Numbered from the stretch's first letter, positions 16,982-26,404 are shown. The stretch is DNA of 64,000 nucleotides from Shewanella atlantica (GCF_003966265.1 NZ_RXNV01000001.1:1-64000), one strand, 5' to 3'. Numbers and translations are program-made. The notes: generated by a model not told the origin, from the sequence alone.

Positions 16982-17326
16982 CTACTTCTGTGCTCCCCTA
17001 TAAGCCTCCAACTCTGTTAAAAGCCAATCCCGACTTTTTATTGAAGGTTTTTTGCCACAGTGAACTTTATAAAACTTACCAGTCATCTTACTTTTTGTCG
17101 CTGAATACTTTATAAAGTCTTCAGTTGACTTAATATCATCGAAAAAATACTCATACTTTTTATTTATATGTTCAGCCGCTTCAGCCCCATTGTGCATAGT
17201 ACCATTTCTCTCATATTTGCAGTCCGTCGCAGCCACAAAACTCATAAGATGGTCAATTTCATCTTGAGTTGAGGCAAACAGATTTAAAGAAAATATTGAT
17301 AACATAATGAATAGTAATTTGTTCAT
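16982..17326 (-). CDS. DUF5329-like exported protein
   Basis: This 114-residue protein has a signal peptide (KLLFIMLSIFSLNLFAS) and a short mature part containing CKYERNG, AAEHINKKYEYF and FYKVHCG, with two Cys that could form a disulfide in the periplasm. The E-x-x-H-x-x-x-K-x-x-Y pattern resembles DUF5329 proteins, which have no known function. A ribosome-binding site (GAGAGC) precedes the ATG. It stands alone. Confidence 0.7.
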   Translation of the reverse strand: MNKLLFIMLSIFSLNLFASTQDEIDHLMSFVAATDCKYERNGTMHNGAEAAEHINKKYEYFFDDIKSTEDFIKYSATKSKMTGKFYKVHCGKKPSIKSRDWLLTELEAYRGAQK

Positions 17327-17720
17327 CTTCAGCTCTCCATCTAGGCAATCTTAATCCGCAAAGTAGCCACAATGTATTATCGTACTTTAGCGGGCTGTAA
17401 ATCGTATTATAGTTTGAATGAAGGCAAACAGTTTGGCGTTGTTGATCAAATACTCTTTTTAAACACAGTTTTCCCAAGGGTTTTTGCGGGTTGTGCTGCT
17501 TAGTTCCTAACCGAAACTCTTAATCCTATGACCTTAGAATTAGAGCAAGACCAGATCGGTTTCGACGATAAGCTTCATCATATCGGTGATGAATACGTGC
17601 ATCATTGTTAGTATTGAGAATGTCCTCAAGGCTCCTAAAGCCGAACATTAAGAATATCCGGCTTCTTTAATATTTAGTTATGGTAACTTCGGAATATTCG
17701 CATTTTTTCGTTAATAAAAA
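17327..17720. other. Intergenic region between two exported-protein genes
   Basis: This 394 bp AT-rich stretch has no supported gene. A 27-codon frame at 17528-17611 on the plus strand looks protein-like but lacks a ribosome-binding site. AAGCCG and CGGCTT near 17637-17670 can form a weak hairpin downstream of the minus-strand outer-membrane gene. Confidence 0.35.
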
Positions 17721-18671
17721 TCAGTTCATCATATAAGTTATGTTGAGCGAATACATTTCACCTTCAAATCGAGACTCTGCGCTGTATTCTTTGGCGTAAT
17801 TAAACGCAAGGTTCCATTGATTATTGAACCAATACGCAGCCTGTATGCCCACTCCATGCACTTCTGATTTATTCCCGATATCAGTGCCTAAGAGTTGATT
17901 CAAGTTGTTGAGGGTGGACGGCAGGTCATCCCTTTGCATTTGCCACTGACTGTAACCACGGATACCGATTTCAAATTGCGCGGTGAGATATTGGCTCCAT
18001 CCATACTCGATGGTGAGGTGGTCACCCGGAGTCACGTTGGTCTCATCAACTTCGCTGTGAATTTCATAGGTAGCCGCAAGCATCAAGGCTGACGCCTGAT
18101 CCATCAGGTAATAATATCCGGCAAGTTGGAACTGAGTTGTCCACATATCTAAAGTCACGCCCTCATTACCCACTGGAGCGTATACGCCGATCCCCAGAGT
18201 CACGTCGTAATTCTTATTCAACCAGCTAAGCCAAATTGGTTGAATGTACAGGTCACCCAGTCCATGGTCTTCTTCGTCGTCGAAGTCGTTAGACAGGTAA
18301 ACGGGGTTGAAGTAAAAGCTGTAACGTGCCCCAAGTACTTCCCTGTCCGTCACCCACAAAAACAATGGTGCGATACCGCCAGAGCTAAGTTCGGCATTGA
18401 TATCTTTACCTGAGCTTGTGACGAGAGTGTCACTTGTATAGTAAAAGTTGTACTGTTCGTATATAAAACCAGCTTGGTCAGGCACCGTAAGGTCACGGAT
18501 ATTGGCAATTGCCGGGGCATAATGGCCAGCACCTACGATTCCATCCGCAAGTGTAGGGCAGGTAAAACCTGCAGCAAGCAGGCCGAGCAGCAGTTTCCAT
18601 TTATTACTTTGAGAAGCGCGAAGTCCTGCCTTAATTTCTGTTTCTGCAAACGGCATGTTAATTAAGTTCAT
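17721..18671 (-). CDS. Outer-membrane protein of the Phenol_MetA_deg / transporter family
   Basis: This 316-residue beta-barrel-type protein has an N-terminal extension, then a signal peptide (KWKLLLGLLAAGFTCPTLA, cleavage before DG). The mature part has alternating aromatic strands and family features such as GLGDLYIQPIWLSW, VTLGIGVYAPVGNEG and a final NAYWFNN / FNYAKEY stretch. Proteins of this family (MetA pathway of phenol degradation) are outer-membrane channels for hydrophobic compounds, usually poorly characterised. The start at 18671 leaves about 22 residues before the signal core; an internal Met (MPFAETEI) is an alternative. No linked catabolic gene is present. Confidence 0.8.
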   Translation of the reverse strand: MNLINMPFAETEIKAGLRASQSNKWKLLLGLLAAGFTCPTLADGIVGAGHYAPAIANIRDLTVPDQAGFIYEQYNFYYTSDTLVTSSGKDINAELSSGGIAPLFLWVTDREVLGARYSFYFNPVYLSNDFDDEEDHGLGDLYIQPIWLSWLNKNYDVTLGIGVYAPVGNEGVTLDMWTTQFQLAGYYYLMDQASALMLAATYEIHSEVDETNVTPGDHLTIEYGWSQYLTAQFEIGIRGYSQWQMQRDDLPSTLNNLNQLLGTDIGNKSEVHGVGIQAAYWFNNQWNLAFNYAKEYSAESRFEGEMYSLNITYMMN

Positions 18672-19010
18672 ACTTTTCCCTCTGCGTATTTAAGTGATTA
18701 TTTTAGTTTAAGCCATAATGAGGAAAGTATTAGCAAATTGAATATTTAAAGAACATTTAATGGTTTCATCGAGCAATGCCTGGCTCTTAAAAAAGGAAAT
18801 AGATAAATCTTCCCTCCCTGAGCCCCCCTTACACCTATCTTCTGCATTGGCTTTCCACGCACCTGATAGCCCGCATAAACCAAGAAATATCCATTAGCCG
18901 TAGGCGGCACTCTTTAACTCACTTTATAAGCAATAATCTATTGATATAATTCAAGCTCCCCCCCTTTAACAAAGTCGTGATAAAGTCCATCACCCTTAAA
19001 AAGCTTTTGC

Positions 19011-19059
19011 CATTGAGTAACCGCTTCGACATCTGACCAAATTCAAACTGACTAACGCT
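19011..19059 (+). repeat. 49-bp direct repeat, left copy
   Basis: This is about 80% identical over its whole length to 20431-20479; both contain TTGAGTAA and CTTCGACATCTGACC and end in ACGCT. The two copies flank the outer-membrane pseudogene in the same orientation. Confidence 0.6.
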
Positions 19060-19084
19060 TTTCTTAATGTTGGCATCACTAATC

Positions 19085-19193
19085 CCTCTCTATAGCTTTA
19101 AATGAAGCCTGGTTGAGAGGGCACAAATCGACAATTATGGATGTCTTGGTTATTTATCCTGGTTATTTTATGTTCTTACTTGTTGAAGTCACT
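19085..19193 (+). repeat. Intergenic repeat upstream of the outer-membrane pseudogene
   Basis: This is the diverged partner of 13483-13588, beginning CCTCTCTATAGC and ending GTCACT. It lies about 190 bp before the pseudogene, as its partner lies before the PLD gene. Confidence 0.55.
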
Positions 19194-19381
19194 TTATGCA
19201 GCCATATTTAACTGTCAGGGCTAGACAATACCGAACCACAATCAAAGGTTTTATCTCAGTGAGTCATTTCTTTCAAGGGTATTTAGCTAGCGGACTAAAG
19301 CGTTATATTTTTCTTAAAGTGCGTCTTGAGCCTCGTCAATACTAGCAATTAATGTAAATAGACTTGTGTTTGAGGTAGGTT

Positions 19382-20424
19382 ATGAATGGTTGTTCTTTAA
19401 ATAATAATTGGTACAAATTTATTTTTCTAGTTCGTTAATTTTGTTTTCTAGCTCTTCTTTTGCCACTGAACCTTTAATGAAACCTGAAAATAACAGCTAT
19501 TTTTCCGTTACTGGTGGTTCAGGTGTCTCACAAGTTAATGAGACAGATAACCGTGAAGATAATCGACAGCATTTACGCTCATTTGATATCCGCTTTGGGC
19601 AACACTTTTCACCTAAATGGAGAATAGACTTAGTTCACGCCAATGAAGGCCATCCTTATAATCATCATCGAGACGGTTTTGCCTTGCAAGCAGCTTATGT
19701 CTTTGATGCTTTTGAATCATTTCGTCTTGAAGTGGGCACGGGTCCATATCTCTCTTTTGATACTTACAATGATGCCAATGGCGTTGAATTAAACGAGAAA
19801 CGTTTGGGTCTCATGAATACTGCTTGATTTATCTTCCCCGTTGATTTTCTAGGGGAAAATGGGCATTTAAAATTTCAATGGAATAACTATGTAATGTCAG
19901 CAAGACCCAATGCCAATTCATTTTTATTTGGTGTGGGCTTTGATATTGATAATAGTAAGTTTCAATATCAACCCAACCGTAAGTCATTTTTCAATGAAGC
20001 ATGGCTATCTATTATTAACGCTAAAAATAACCATGGTGGCCCTGACACTACCGTTGGCGCAAGTATTGATGTAGCAAAACGGCTTGATAGTAATATTGCA
20101 CTATCCGTGGGCTACATTTATGAGGGAGGATATAACGGCGCGACCGATCACCAAGGTTTCTCGGCTCAACTTTGGAAAGTCGTACCGTTAGCCAGTGGTT
20201 TTGAAGGTCGTTTAGGGATTGGCGGTTACTTTGCCAATGATAAAGTTGAAGATAAGCATGGTTATGATCTGAAACGATTATTTACTTTCGGAATTAACTA
20301 ATACCCTGAGTGGGAAGGTTACAATGGACTATATTTAGGTGGCAGCATTACCCGAGTAGCAGACCGCAAAGGTTATGAAGACGATGCAGATTTATTCCGT
20401 TTTAGTCTGGGTAAAAAATTCTGA
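19382..20424 (+). pseudogene. Outer-membrane beta-barrel protein pseudogene (frameshift and two stops)
   Basis: Three segments in one frame make a continuous barrel-like protein: 19408-19827, 19828-20301 and 20302-20424. They are interrupted by TGA at 19825 and TAA at 20299, and the last ends in a Phe (LGKKF), typical of outer-membrane proteins. The natural ATG at 19382 (after GAGGTAGG) starts a signal peptide (NNNWYKFIFLV) in another frame, so a one-base shift near 19430 is also likely. The middle segment (GPYLSFDTY, NEKRLGLMNTA, WNNYVMSARPNANSFLFGVG) resembles PagL/acyloxyacyl-hydrolase-like barrels, but this is tentative. It is flanked by direct repeats. Confidence 0.75.
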
Positions 20425-20430
20425 AATGCT

Positions 20431-20479
20431 GATTGAGTAATCACTTCGACATCTGACCCATTTCGAATTAAGTCACGCT
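20431..20479 (+). repeat. 49-bp direct repeat, right copy
   Basis: Partner of 19011-19059, starting 7 bp after the last stop codon of the outer-membrane pseudogene. Confidence 0.6.
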
Positions 20480-20618
20480 CAATTCGTAACACCACATGCA
20501 AGTGATTACTCCACTACCTGTTAATCATGAAGGCATAAGCACAGGCATCAATCGCAAACACAGACGCGAGTATCAATAATCGGACTTCAACCCAATCTCG
20601 CCTATGCTCATAAAATTT

Positions 20619-20688
20619 ACCATTACAATAGTCTACCCACATAAGTAAGCCCTTCGTACACAACAGATATGTAGTGATAGTATGGGCG
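20619..20688 (+). repeat. Intergenic hairpin repeat, copy B
   Basis: Partner of 13356-13426. It shares AGTCTACCC, TAAGCCCTTCG and TGATAGTATGGGC, with changes between them. AGCCC (20648) and GGGC (20684) close the hairpin. Confidence 0.6.
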
Positions 20689-20759
20689 TCTTAGTTATTT
20701 TTGGCGGGCATAAGAACCTCCGACTAAAACTCATCATAAAAGCTTAGCCAACCTAGTTA

Positions 20760-21095
20760 TCACTGACCAAAATTACTTTCTTCGGCAAATTTCATTGCCC
20801 CTGCGCACAATTCGAACTTTTGCTCTTTAGTTGAGGAGTCGAATTGTTTAATAAAGCGATCTAACTCGGCGCTGGTTTCTGCCGTCATCATCATTTTATC
20901 AATACCCGCTTCTCTATGTTTCGTGGCTGCTTGGCCGACTGCAGAGCCTTCGACCAGCATATTGGTTTCGCTGTAAAAGGTGCTGCACATCATTAAGCTG
21001 GCCATACCAATCGCCACCTCTGATTCAAGATACTTTGCTGTCGCCGAACCGATAAACAGACAGCTGAAAACACCGGCAAGTATTGCTTTTTTCAT
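20760..21095 (-). CDS. Small exported protein of unknown function
   Basis: This 111-residue protein has a clear signal peptide (MKKAILAGVFSCLFIGSATA, predicted cleavage before KYLE) and a helical, Met-rich mature part (MASLMMCSTFY, GIDKMMMTAE) with two Cys. I do not recognise the family. The ribosome-binding site AGGAA lies upstream of the ATG. It is probably periplasmic. It stands alone next to the outer-membrane pseudogene, and any functional link is unknown. Confidence 0.7.
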   Translation of the reverse strand: MKKAILAGVFSCLFIGSATAKYLESEVAIGMASLMMCSTFYSETNMLVEGSAVGQAATKHREAGIDKMMMTAETSAELDRFIKQFDSSTKEQKFELCAGAMKFAEESNFGQ

Positions 21096-21318
21096 TAACT
21101 TTATTCCTTTCTATATGGGATTGTTTGCTCTGTTCTTTCGAGCATTATTTGCTAGAAATCGCTTGCTTTAAATAACTACTGATGATGTTAGCACGACCAT
21201 TTTTTGGGCGTATGTTACCTTGCGCAGACTTGGGTTGAGCGGGGGATATTTTTAGAACAATTCAGATCTAAAAACTCCTGGCAACTCTCTTTTGGATAAA
21301 AAACGAGCTCATTTTGAG
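21096..21318. other. Intergenic region, nothing assigned
   Basis: This AT-rich DNA separates the exported-protein gene and the transposase remnant. It carries the promoter side of the exported-protein gene. No gene or strong hairpin was seen. Confidence 0.3.
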
Positions 21319-21537
21319 TCAGAATAGAAATTTGATGAACCTAAACGAATAAGCCACCCGTTTTAAAGCATCGCCGGGCTCGAAAGAGTGTGCCGAATAG
21401 TTATCAATCCAACACAAAAACGCCCTTCTCATCGTGCGACTCACACAATGATAAAAGGGCGGATTCTCCAGGCTTGCTTGAGCTAAGTGAGGCGTCCATA
21501 GATATACTCGCGACGAGTTACAGCAGTAACGGTACAT
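21319..21537 (-). pseudogene. Remnant of a REP-associated tyrosine (Y1) transposase
   Basis: The minus-strand frame contains LENPPFYHCVSRTMRRAFLC followed by WIDNYSAHSFE. This matches the N-terminus of RAYT / TnpA_REP proteins (pattern L-x-x-TPYYHC-x-SR-C-VRRAFLCG-x-D-x(5)-S-[FY]-EHR). After SFE the frame diverges, and the HUH and catalytic Tyr regions are absent, so only about 40 codons remain. Confidence 0.6.
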
Positions 21538-21623
21538 ATTCTCTGAAAGCCTCAGGTTACAATCTAACTATGAGCTTTATTAACTAATTACCTAATCAAC
21601 GAAGCAACGAAGCAACGAAGCAA

Positions 21624-22892
21624 CTAATCAAACCTATCTATCCTATAGGGGGTCAGGTCGATATCCGTTTGCTTATCTGTCACCTCCTGAGTGAGTAGCT
21701 CGGCAGTGATTGCCGACCAGGTCAGTCCCAGATGTTGATGACCGAATGAGAAAAACACATTCGATTGCTTTTTACTGCGCCCCAGTACCGGCAGGCTATC
21801 AGGCAACGAGGGGCGAAATCCCATCCAGCGCTCACCGTCGGACGCTGACGCATTACGAAACAGCTCGGGTAACAGAGCTTTACCGTGGGGGAAGAGGCAA
21901 TCGGCACGAGCATCCACCGGTGGGGCCTTCAACCCGCCAAACTCTACGGTGCCAGCTAAACGGGTGCCGTCAGCCATAGGCGTGATGATGAACTTTCGCT
22001 CATAGGAAGTTACCGTACGGGACAGCTTACTCTTGTGCGGCATCATCAGATGATAACCCCGCTCGGTTTCAAGGGGCACGGAATAACCTAATTGTTTGGC
22101 AAAAGGTTTTGACCAGGCGCCGGATGCGATAATAAGCCTGTCTGTATGCCTGCTGTTACCGGAATTCATCTCCAGTGCTATGGTCGAGTTGATTTTAGCG
22201 GCTTTTATCTGTAATAACTCATCGGTAACAATCTGCCCACCGATCTGTTCGAACTTGGTTTCCAGTGCCAGGCATAATCGATAGGGGTCTTGTGTGTGCC
22301 CTACATGAGCAAAATAGAAACCATGGGTAATATTGTCGCTTAAAGAGGGCTCTAATGCTCTCACCTCGTCGCCGCTGAGAAGTTGTAGCTCAACACCCGC
22401 ATCGACATAGGCTCGAAACTCTTTTTCCACTTCGGCAAGGGGCGTGCCTTCAAATACCAACAGGCCTCCATTGAGGGTCAGCAAGTGCTCACAACCACAG
22501 AACTCGGTCAATGATCTCATGGCATCGATAGCACCCAAGTTCAGCGCCTTAATCGCCGCACTATTATGTGCCCTTCGGCCCGGCAGCATATTATGCAAGA
22601 AACGCATAAACCATGGCAGTGCCTTGAAAAAGTAGCGGGGCTGGATCCGAAAGGGTCCGAGCGGATCGAGCAACATACCCGGCAGCTTAAGCAGCATAGC
22701 CGGATCGGCCAAGGGGAAGGTATGCTCGGTCGCAAAATGTCCCGCGTTGCCCTTAGAAGCCCCGGCGCCAACCCCCTCTTTGTCAATAACGGTCACATTG
22801 AAGCCTGCACGCTGTAGCTGTAATGCGGCCGATAGCCCTACTATCCCCGCCCCTATCACGGTCAGAGATCCAAGCCCATTAGTGTTATTCAT
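21624..22892 (-). CDS. FAD-dependent D-hydroxyproline dehydrogenase (DadA-like)
   Basis: This 422-residue DAO-family flavoenzyme has the N-terminal Rossmann motif VIGAGIVGLSAALQLQRAG with acidic VIDKE, a GNAG segment, and the C-terminal FAD motif FFSFGHQHLGLTWS. In bacterial hydroxyproline catabolism such enzymes oxidise cis-4-hydroxy-D-proline to pyrroline-4-hydroxy-2-carboxylate, the substrate of the deaminase encoded at 24330. It follows the trans-3-hydroxyproline dehydratase gene on the same strand, 214 bp downstream. A general D-amino-acid dehydrogenase is the alternative, but context favours D-hydroxyproline. It probably passes electrons to the respiratory chain at the inner membrane. 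The symbol is left open. Confidence 0.85.
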   Translation of the reverse strand: MNNTNGLGSLTVIGAGIVGLSAALQLQRAGFNVTVIDKEGVGAGASKGNAGHFATEHTFPLADPAMLLKLPGMLLDPLGPFRIQPRYFFKALPWFMRFLHNMLPGRRAHNSAAIKALNLGAIDAMRSLTEFCGCEHLLTLNGGLLVFEGTPLAEVEKEFRAYVDAGVELQLLSGDEVRALEPSLSDNITHGFYFAHVGHTQDPYRLCLALETKFEQIGGQIVTDELLQIKAAKINSTIALEMNSGNSRHTDRLIIASGAWSKPFAKQLGYSVPLETERGYHLMMPHKSKLSRTVTSYERKFIITPMADGTRLAGTVEFGGLKAPPVDARADCLFPHGKALLPELFRNASASDGERWMGFRPSLPDSLPVLGRSKKQSNVFFSFGHQHLGLTWSAITAELLTQEVTDKQTDIDLTPYRIDRFD

Positions 22893-23106
22893 CTACTTTT
22901 CTCCACAGAATATATACCACAGATTCTTCTGCACATTTTTACCGCAGATCCTTGCCACTCTTTAACAAGCAATTTCACGATAACTCCTTCCACTCTCTTT
23001 TACCAAGCGCTGTTTGCACTAACGCTTTGTACCCAATCATTCAAATAAGTTTTCAAATAACTAATTCAGATAAGTCATTCAGCTAACGCTTTGCAGAATC
23101 ATAGTA

Positions 23107-24147
23107 TTAACGCAGCATAAAGCCATCCTGAAACACGTCATTGGGATCGATAAAAAACTGATGACGGCCGGTGATAAACGAGCGCCCGGAGACCTCGGGG
23201 ATCACCGCCTGTTTGCCATGAAACTCAGATTTTGACAGGGCGCTGACTAACATTCTGCCATCGACAATACTCTCTATCATCAAAGGTGTGTTCAGCTCGA
23301 CTTCACCTTTAGCGTGCAGTAACGCCACTCTTCCGGCGACGCCGGTACCGGTCGGCGAGCGATCAACCTCACCGTCGGCAAAGATACAGACATGACGTGA
23401 ATAGGCTTCAGGGTTGGTCACCCTGTTTGATGTAAATATCGTGCCGTAAAGAAAACTTAAATCCTCTTCGAGCGGATGTACTAAAGGATGAGCAGCCATC
23501 ACGGCCTGCTTAATCCGTCTGCCGACATCGATAAGCTGAGCGACATTATCCTGTGCGCAACTGATCCCGTGGGCATCGGCGTCGACATAAGCATAATAGG
23601 CACCACCGAATCCTATGTCGTAACGCACCTCACCAACGCCCTCTACCATCACGCTGCAGTCGAGCGCCTCGGCCCATGAATCTACATTTTGAAAGCTGGC
23701 GTGAATTTCCCCCTCAACGTCCCTATGCGCCTTAGCCGTAATAAGGCCTGCCGGTGTATCGATCTTAATGACCCTAACCTCACTACCCAGCTCAATGGTT
23801 CCTGTTTCGCACGCCACTTTAACCAGTGCTAGAATGCCATGACCACACATACTGCTGTAACCTTCGTTATGTAAGAAGAGCACACCAAAATCGGCCCCTT
23901 GAGTAATTGGTTTTGTGAGCAGCGCACCATACATGTCGGCATGACCTCTGGGTTCATGCATCAATAGCTTTCGGTATCGGTCCAGATGCTCGGTGACATA
24001 TTGGCGCATTTCCAGGATGTTACTGCCCTTAAGCTCGGGATAGCCGGAGGTAATGATGCGCAGTGGCTCCCCTTCGGTGTGGGCGTCGAGTGTTATGAAT
24101 TGTTGACATTTTTCGGTGAATTCCGTGGGCAGATGGTTAATCAACAT
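23107..24147 (-). CDS. Trans-3-hydroxy-L-proline dehydratase (proline racemase family)
   Basis: This 346-residue member of the proline racemase fold has its first catalytic residue as Cys101 ([11 protein letters not shown]), while the second is Thr266 ([12 protein letters not shown]) instead of Cys. The Cys/Thr pair is the known signature of trans-3-hydroxyproline dehydratases; racemases and epimerases have Cys/Cys. The product, pyrroline-2-carboxylate, feeds proline metabolism. AGGAG lies 6 nt before the ATG. A TTGTATGCAA operator lies about 20 bp upstream of the start, so control by the GntR regulator at 28152 is likely. The family is probably soluble and dimeric. Confidence 0.9.
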   Translation of the reverse strand: MLINHLPTEFTEKCQQFITLDAHTEGEPLRIITSGYPELKGSNILEMRQYVTEHLDRYRKLLMHEPRGHADMYGALLTKPITQGADFGVLFLHNEGYSSMCGHGILALVKVACETGTIELGSEVRVIKIDTPAGLITAKAHRDVEGEIHASFQNVDSWAEALDCSVMVEGVGEVRYDIGFGGAYYAYVDADAHGISCAQDNVAQLIDVGRRIKQAVMAAHPLVHPLEEDLSFLYGTIFTSNRVTNPEAYSRHVCIFADGEVDRSPTGTGVAGRVALLHAKGEVELNTPLMIESIVDGRMLVSALSKSEFHGKQAVIPEVSGRSFITGRHQFFIDPNDVFQDGFMLR

Positions 24148-24167
24148 GTCCTACTCCTTCCTTATCT

Positions 24168-24184
24168 TTTGTATGCAATATATA
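24168..24184. promoter_or_regulatory. GntR-type operator, site 1
   Basis: TTGTATGCAATATATAG fits the palindromic core TTGTATACAA with one change. It lies immediately upstream of the dehydratase gene. FCD-type GntR regulators bind short palindromes of this kind. Confidence 0.6.
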
Positions 24185-24240
24185 GTATTTGGCAACCGTA
24201 AATATAATTTAAAATGAAATGGGGTTTTCTTTCCGAAAGA

Positions 24241-24257
24241 ATTGTATACAATATACC
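24241..24257. promoter_or_regulatory. GntR-type operator, site 2
   Basis: ATTGTATACAATATACC contains the perfect palindrome ATTGTATACAAT. It sits 73 bp before the deaminase gene in the divergent promoter region of the hydroxyproline cluster. Confidence 0.65.
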
Positions 24258-24329
24258 ATAAGTTTTTGGGAGAATCCAAAATTCGACACGAGTTAATCTG
24301 TTTATATAAAGTGCAAAGAGGTCTTAAAC

Positions 24330-25244
24330 ATGAAAGTAAATTGGCAAGGTGTATTCCCGGCAATCTCAACACAATTTAACGATGATGGTTCTATCAACTA
24401 TGAATCGAATGCACGCATGCTCGAAGATCTCATTAACGATGGTATCGACGGCATTATTGCGCTGGGGACGATTGGTGAAAATGCCTCTTTGAGTAGTGAA
24501 GAGAAGCGTAAATTTATCAAGCATACCGTTGAAACCGTCAATGGTCGTATTCTGGTACTTTCAGGTTGTACTGAAAATACCGCAGAGCAAGCCGCTCAAT
24601 ATGCACAAGATGTCGAAAAGCTTGGGGTAGATGGGCTTATGCTACTTCCGGCCATGGTCTACCGCGGAACAGACCGTGAAGTTGTCGCTCATTATCAATA
24701 CGTCGCTCGCTCGACTACACTGCCTATCATGATCTACAACAACCCGGTGGGATATGGCGTCGACATAAACCTGGAGATGACGGCAATTCTTGCACATGAG
24801 CAGAACATAGTCGCAATTAAAGAGTCGACTACCGATACCCGCCGCCTGACTGAGCTGCAGAGCCGTTTCGGTGAGCGCTTCAACATCTTGTGTGGCGTGG
24901 ATGATATTGCCCTTGAAAGTATCTTCCTCGGCGCTACGGGTTGGATATCGGGTCTGACTAACGTCTTCCCCCGTGAATCTGTAACACTTTTCAGGCTGGC
25001 TCGTGCAGGCCGTATCGAAGAAGCCCGTGAGATCTACCGCTGGTTTATGCCTCTGCTACGCTTAGACACGATTCCGACTCTGGTTCAGTGCATTAAATTT
25101 GCAGAGCAAATCGTCGGTCGCGGCAGTGAAAATGTGCGTATGCCACGCATGACCTTAATTGGTGAAGAGCGTGCATACGTTGAAACACTGATGCAAGAAG
25201 CGATGGCGAACCGTATCGATCTGGACAAGTACAACCTGGACTAA
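24330..25244 (+). CDS. lhpC: Delta1-pyrroline-4-hydroxy-2-carboxylate deaminase (DapA/NanA superfamily)
   Basis: This 304-residue class I aldolase-fold enzyme has the Schiff-base lysine Lys164 (IVAIKESTTDT), the catalytic tyrosine Tyr136 (MIYNNPVGYG) and the carboxylate-binding GTIGENASL loop. The family member in the hydroxyproline pathway deaminates and dehydrates pyrroline-4-hydroxy-2-carboxylate to 2-ketoglutarate semialdehyde. The gene order (divergent from dehydratase and dehydrogenase, followed by epimerase, semialdehyde dehydrogenase and a GntR regulator) supports this over dihydrodipicolinate synthase, which is usually linked to lysine synthesis. It is the first gene of a plus-strand run with a palindromic operator upstream. 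Confidence 0.9.
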   Translation: MKVNWQGVFPAISTQFNDDGSINYESNARMLEDLINDGIDGIIALGTIGENASLSSEEKRKFIKHTVETVNGRILVLSGCTENTAEQAAQYAQDVEKLGVDGLMLLPAMVYRGTDREVVAHYQYVARSTTLPIMIYNNPVGYGVDINLEMTAILAHEQNIVAIKESTTDTRRLTELQSRFGERFNILCGVDDIALESIFLGATGWISGLTNVFPRESVTLFRLARAGRIEEAREIYRWFMPLLRLDTIPTLVQCIKFAEQIVGRGSENVRMPRMTLIGEERAYVETLMQEAMANRIDLDKYNLD

Positions 25245-25402
25245 TTCTTAACCTGATAAATATGACAAAATCAGACTAATTAAAAAATAGCCAAAAGCCT
25301 GCTCCCCTCATTGATCTCTGGGTGAATAAACAAGATTAATAATCACCCGATTTCAATGCTTACCCTACATTCAGGGGAGAGGCAAAATGGAGTAAGAGTG
25401 AG

Positions 25403-26404
25403 ATGTTAAAAGGTACCTTCTTTTGCGTCGATGCTCATACCTGCGGCAACCCGGTTCGTTTGGTCACCAGTGGCCACCCGAACCTTAAGGGTCGCAATAT
25501 GAGTGAAAAGCGACAAGACTTTCTCAACCACTATGATTGGATCAGAAAGGCGTTAATGTTTGAACCCAGAGGCCACGATATGATGTCGGGGGCTTTTTTG
25601 TATCCTCCCTGCAGTGACAATGCCGACGCCTCCATCCTTTTTATCGAAACAAGTGGTTGCCTGCCCATGTGTGGACACGGCACTATCGGCACCATCACCG
25701 CCGCTATCGAATCGGGTCTGTTAACGGCCAGAGAGCCGGGCAAACTTGTCATCGATGTTCCCGCGGGTCAGATTAATATCGAGTATCAGCAGACAGGTGA
25801 GAAAGTAGACTGGGTCAAGATATATAACGTCCCCGCTTATCTGGCTCACCGCGATGTGATCTTAGATATTCCGGGACTGGGACCGCTTAAAGTCGATGTA
25901 TCCTACGGTGGTAACTACTATGTCATCGTCGAACCTCAGACAAACTTCCCCGGTTTAAGGCTGTGGTCTGCTGCCGATATTCTTCGCTGGAGCCCCATCG
26001 TTCGCCAGGTTGCTGACGAACAGCTCAGCTGTGTTCACCCGGACGACCCTACCGTCAGCGGTGTCTCTCACGTTTTATGGACGGGAAATACTATCAGTGA
26101 AGGGTCCGATGGTGCCAATGCCGTGTTCTATGGCGACAAAGCTATCGACCGCTCCCCTTGCGGCACAGGTACCAGTGCCCGACTCGCGCAGCTTTACGCC
26201 AAAGGCGAACTCGAGGTCGGCGACCAATACACCCATGAAAGCATCATCGGCAGTCAATTTATCGGCCGGATAGAGGCCGCTACAACTGTAGGTGACTACA
26301 TAGGCATCATGCCGAGTATTCAGGGCTGGGCCAGGATCACCGGGAAAAATGCCATCACAGTCGATGACAGCGACCCCTACGCATTCGGATTTCAAGTGGT
26401 ATAG
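25403..26404 (+). CDS. lhpA: 4-hydroxyproline 2-epimerase (proline racemase family)
   Basis: This 333-residue proline-racemase-fold enzyme has both catalytic cysteines: Cys90 (CLPMCGHGTIG) and Cys253 (DRSPCGTGTSAR). It converts trans-4-hydroxy-L-proline to cis-4-hydroxy-D-proline, the entry step of the pathway. The Cys/Cys pair excludes the dehydratase role of the paralogue at 23107. The short N-terminus and position between lhpC and the semialdehyde dehydrogenase gene favour epimerase over proline racemase. The upstream gap of about 158 bp holds no strong hairpin. Cytosolic. Confidence 0.92.
   Translation: MLKGTFFCVDAHTCGNPVRLVTSGHPNLKGRNMSEKRQDFLNHYDWIRKALMFEPRGHDMMSGAFLYPPCSDNADASILFIETSGCLPMCGHGTIGTITAAIESGLLTAREPGKLVIDVPAGQINIEYQQTGEKVDWVKIYNVPAYLAHRDVILDIPGLGPLKVDVSYGGNYYVIVEPQTNFPGLRLWSAADILRWSPIVRQVADEQLSCVHPDDPTVSGVSHVLWTGNTISEGSDGANAVFYGDKAIDRSPCGTGTSARLAQLYAKGELEVGDQYTHESIIGSQFIGRIEAATTVGDYIGIMPSIQGWARITGKNAITVDDSDPYAFGFQVV

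Larger units (their letters stand above)
18672..19381. other. Intergenic region with diverged repeats
   Basis: These 710 bp contain no gene I can support. They hold a 49-bp direct repeat partner (19011-19059) and a segment of about 109 bp (19085-19193) related to 13483-13588. Together they look like fragments of a duplicated promoter or cassette region in front of the outer-membrane pseudogene. Confidence 0.45.
20425..20759. other. Intergenic region with repeat copies
   Basis: These 335 bp contain the right 49-bp direct repeat (20431-20479) and the second hairpin repeat (20619-20688). No gene is visible. Confidence 0.45.

Noticed and set aside
17528..17611. 27-codon protein-like frame on the plus strand
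   Set aside because: No ribosome-binding site and no known homology; too short to support.
13254..21623. Superintegron cassette array
   Set aside because: Repeats flank genes here, but none shows the attC signature (GTTRRRY / RYYYAAC) or a fixed inverted-repeat structure, and no integrase is present.
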